Part shown: positions 60,410-64,000 of the stretch, in pieces | How the letters are laid out: each line of letters opens with the position of its first letter | Numbering within the stretch: position 1 is the stretch's first letter | DNA from: Ostrinia nubilalis | Lineage: Eukaryota; Arthropoda; Insecta; Lepidoptera; Crambidae | NCBI RefSeq assembly: GCF_963855985.1 | Contig: NC_087092.1 | Span: 8,804,001 to 8,868,000, forward strand | Direction of reading: 5' to 3' | DNA: 64,000 nt | Made by a program: the position numbers and the translations under genes | Notes under the pieces: model-generated | What the model was told of the DNA's origin: nothing | What the model saw: only the letters and a program-made list of their open reading frames with translations | Database searches by the model: none

Positions 60410-63088
60410 TTACTTTTCAATGCTTTGTTGCTGTGCTTTTTTACTTTTGTCAGCAAAATTGTTTTCACTTTTTATGAAGCTGTCATTAATGATTTTACAA
60501 CTTTTTCTTAGAAAAAGGTAACTTAATATTTTAAACATCTTATCATAAATTTCTTTATTATGTTGTTGACATTTAAACCAACTAAAATTACAATTTGTAC
60601 TCAACATTAAGAAAATGAATTTTCCAACATTTTCCATATATATCTGGTCGGCAATATGGTCATGATAAAATTGTTTAGCTTCATTTACGGTGGTACATAA
60701 TTGAATTGTTGGATAAACGAGACTTTTTTTATCATGCCACCATTCGCGAATTATATGCATACAAATCATTGTCAACAGGAGTTTTCACGCTCAAACACTC
60801 TTCACAAATTAAACAAGAACTGTTCTGTAATAGTCTGCAATTTTCTTTTCTCGTCCCATGTTCTCGCCCTCTCCATAATCCACGTAGCCATCCACTTTAT
60901 CAGCAATTTCGTTATAAATTATCCGTTTCTTTAACGCCATCTCGTCAAATATTAACGAGCAATATTTATTTTCCTTTGGCATACTTGATGCTTTTGCCTC
61001 TAACATATCAATTATATTTTTATTTATACCAGGCTCCATTGGTATATTTTTTAAAATCCTTTGGAGCGTTTTAGTGCTTGGTAGCGTAAACAGCTTTTGC
61101 ATATAGCGGTATGCTTTAGGGGACCGTTTAAATATAGCCAAAGCATATATTGTTGGCTAAAGTCCACCTTTTTCCTTGTGACTTTTTTTTGTTATTCTGC
61201 ACTACATCCTTTACTAACGATGTCAGCACTTCCGAATCTAACTTGTCTAAATTCACTCTTGACTTCGCTATATTCCTTATTGTTTTTTTTGCATTTTGTA
61301 ACTGTCGCCAAAGCCTCTTCTCTTTAATTGTAAATGTTGATGAAGTGTCTGTAACAAAAAAAATAACATTAAAGCAAATTGAATTGAATATTGGTTAATT
61401 AATCAGCAATTTTACTTAGTTTTTTAAATTAGGTATGTTTTATCTTACCTTTCATTTCAATGTTTTTCTTAGGTCTTTTATAACTGTGGACTAATATTTC
61501 TGCCTGTGCATCTTGATGGCAAATGTTTTTATCATCTGAAATATTATAAATATGCAAATAAGTTTAAAATTTATTTTGTTGTTTTATGAAACATATTATT
61601 TCCAAATCAATCAATCATTATCAAGTTTTAAAAAAATGCAAAGACAGGATAATGATAGCTCTTCTCATAAAATATGAAGCGTGGGCCCACCTTCAATAAC
61701 AATGACATAATATTAAATTAAAGGCATTTAGAGGTTTTAATGTTCTGCATTCTGGATGCGGTCTGCGGGTATGTCAAGACAATCTGTAAGTGGTCGTGAT
61801 AAGGCAATCAGTCACGTGTGCTTTGCGTTCTTTGTTCGTATCCGCACGGTCAAATCGCATTAATATAAAATGTACAGAAACCTAGAATGTTGTACATATA
61901 AGTTCATTTTGACCTGACTGCAGACTGCAGAACGCATCCAGGGTGGCATTCTTTAGTTTGAGGGAAGGCATATTTTAGAAGGTAAATAATTAGTTTGTAC
62001 ACTTACCATGAGTAATGGGTTTATAGGTCATATGTTCTGGTGCATTGGAAGTAGAAGGAAGAGGTTCAAAAGTTGTTTTCGCAGAAATACCAGAATCTGG
62101 TATATCCACAGCTCCCAAACATGTTGAATTTAGTTGTTTGGTTGTAGTTGTAAGGGGAACTGAAAGCAGATAATGAAATGTGAATTGGGTAATAAAATGT
62201 CATGTTCTTACCCAACTTTAGGGTACAATCAGTCTAGTACATGTCTTGCTCACATTAAAAATTACTAGCTTATAAATATTATTAAACTAGCTGACCTGGC
62301 TAATTAATGTAGATTGCCTAAAATTTTTCAAATTGGTCCGGTACTTTTTTTGAAGAATTTGTATTACACAAATTACTAAAGTCCCTCTAACTCAACACAC
62401 ATTCTAAGCTAAATTGTGTTACGAGTGGGTTTACTACAATATTCAAGCTGTGGGGTTCTAACCCGCACTTTAGGCTATCTTGGCTTCGAGTTATGGAGCC
62501 GATCAAATACAAACAAACAATGAAATATTTCCTTTTTATATTATTAGTATAATTTTAGATAAACATACCTCGTTCAACTGGATTTGACTTCTTTGGAATG
62601 CAATATGAATGATCATAAAGAACTGTAACAAAGTATAGATATAATTAATAATTGAAATTATATATTATTTATTGATAAGCATACAACACATGTTTGTGGT
62701 TACAAAGAAAGAACCTTGTTAAATTGCATTCGGTTGGTTTGTTTTGGAAACCAAAGAAAATTAATTAAGACATCTAAATAATTCAGAAAAATTGATAGAT
62801 AGTAAATTAAATTTAAAAAAAATAATTGAAGTCATCATCATACCTGTCTTGAGGTTTTCTTTATTGGAGTCTTTTACATGAAGAGGAAACTCTGTCAAAA
62901 CTTCATCTGGCAAGATGGGATTGCTCAATTCCAGTGTTGGAATAGCTGAGTTCTTCAGCCGAGTTCCTTTGGCATTGAAGGATTCAGGAGTGAAGTGCCC
63001 ACCACAAACAAACTTCAGTTGGTGTAACTTTTCAATAGGTACATATGCTAAGTCTTCTATGCCAGCATTTTTAACCCACATTCGACAA
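60410..63088 (-). pseudogene. Broken P-type (THAP) DNA-transposon transposase
   Basis: Exon-like pieces on the - strand: 63088-62844, 62622-62569, 62159-62007, 61535-61449, 61348-60410, with good GT-AG borders and matching phase 1 between the first five. The first piece has the second half of a THAP zinc finger (VCGGHFTPESF, LKNSAIPTLEL). The last holds the P-transposase helix region (KRSPKAYRYMQKLF, LPSTKTLQRIL, CSLIFDEMALKKR, VDGYVDYGEG) and then jumps to a C-terminal CxxC part. The frame breaks near 61143-61152 and again near 60750. The catalytic middle is missing after about 60850. The first half of the THAP finger should lie upstream of 63090 but was not identified. Confidence 0.75.
62285..62560 (+). 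repeat. Decayed LINE 3' tail
   Basis: AAACTAGCTGACCTGGC at the start, AAATTGGTCCGGTACTTTTT, ACAAACAAACAATGAAATAT and TTATATTATTAGTATAATTT at the end resemble a lepidopteran LINE tail. It lies in an intron of the P-type transposase remnant. Confidence 0.5.
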
Positions 63089-64000
63089 CTGAAATAAGAA
63101 ATACCTATTAGAAAAGAAAAAGAATAACAAACTGAAATTTATTCATCAACTAATTTCTTTTAGTATTGTTATGCGGGTGTTTCTCTGCTATTTGGAAAAT
63201 CGTCCATACAAGACTGTCCTGAAGTAATTTTATTAATTGTTAAAAAAATTTTGCTAATGAAATTCAGCAATAGTAATTTAAATACATATCTAAAAAAGCC
63301 CACACATTTTCCCCTTAGTTTTTGAGTTATTGGCGATTTTTCGCAAAACTGCGACAGGGGACTGTTGCAACCACCCAGGGGAATGTTTTATGGACAAAAA
63401 CAATTAGTATTTTTCTTTAAGTAAACAAACTCTTTATTTTTCTTTGCCATTATAAAAATATGTAGGGGAGAGTTCGGTATATTGTACCGCCGGGTAAATT
63501 GTACCACCCTCTTATTTCGTAAAGTATTTATTGAATGTCTGTAATTGCAACACTTAGCGATACACAACTAAAATCAATTAATATCGGCCATGTGGTTTTT
63601 GCCGTGACAAAAAACACGTGTGTTTTATTTTGAAAAGTATTTTTTCATTGTTTTCAAGTAACTTTTGACAATACATGTTAAGTTTGTAATTTTGTTAAAT
63701 TTAATCACAGGGTGTTTCTAATATATTATTTAGAAGCGTAAATTAGTGTGGATTACAATTATTTGAAACATTTTTCGGTATTTATAAGCTATTTTTTTAC
63801 CGATTTTTTAAAAGCACTATCACCTAGTCGGCTAAATTGTACCACATCAAGTTGTATGGAACTTTACCAAAGGATTTTGAAATTTTTTTTTAACAAATCA
63901 TATTTTGAAGTTATAATAGCGTAGTTATGTTTGACTAACAATAAATGAAAGCAAAAGACTGGCAAAGTAGATTAGGTAGAAGTGTGCGTTACGATAATTG
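63089..64000. other. Right edge: AT-rich DNA with an AAATTGTACCAC motif
   Basis: GGGGAGAGTTCGGTATATTG lies at 63464-63483. GTAAATTGTACCAC (about 63495) recurs as CTAAATTGTACCAC (about 63832). This may be one end of an unrecognised transposon continuing past the window. No gene seen. Confidence 0.35.

Noticed and set aside
1..64000. tRNA, rRNA or other structured RNA genes
   Set aside because: I looked for tRNA-like A and B boxes with cloverleaf arms and found no convincing case by eye; a covariance-model scan would be decisive.

Overview
The window looks like nuclear DNA from a moth or butterfly (Lepidoptera). Introns and intergenic DNA are AT-rich and the coding exons are short with GT-AG introns. 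Some exons are strikingly GC-rich. Repeats of lepidopteran type lie between and inside the genes: 3' ends of RTE-like LINEs, Helitron-like pieces and many small terminal-inverted-repeat (TIR) elements. The order is inferred from repeat types and gene similarity, not from a database match.

Layout. (1) 507-20818, + strand: almost the whole sidekick (sdk) gene, a homophilic synaptic adhesion protein with six Ig domains, thirteen fibronectin III (FN3) domains, one membrane span and a tail ending in a PDZ ligand. I follow 28 exons (2145 codons plus stop, one continuous frame); only the signal-peptide end is missing on the left. Two FN3 exons carry tandem arrays of partial copies (7 x ~178 bp and 4 x 202 bp), each copy with its own 5' splice site. 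(2) 20819-25541: sdk 3' region plus two TIR elements invaded by RTE LINE tails. (3) 25542-27216, - strand: AIMP2, a scaffold of the multi-aminoacyl-tRNA-synthetase complex (4 exons, 291 aa). (4) 28500-45274, + strand: E(bx)/Nurf301 (BPTF), the large subunit of the NURF chromatin remodeller, complete in 18 exons (2498 aa) with DDT, three PHD fingers and a bromodomain. Its introns hold piggyBac-like, hAT-like, Helitron-like and foldback elements. (5) 45275-64000: no recognised host gene. It holds a piggyBac-like element, a decayed BEL/Pao element, a full-length I-type LINE with two intact ORFs and target-site duplications, several TIR elements placed end to end, and a broken P-type (THAP) transposase on the - strand.

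The three host genes have unrelated jobs (synaptic adhesion, translation scaffold, chromatin remodelling). AIMP2 and E(bx) are divergent, with about 1.3 kb between their start codons. The most unusual features are the paired tandem arrays of partial exons with splice donors in sdk and two inverted-repeat elements whose arms are built of short degenerate tandem units.
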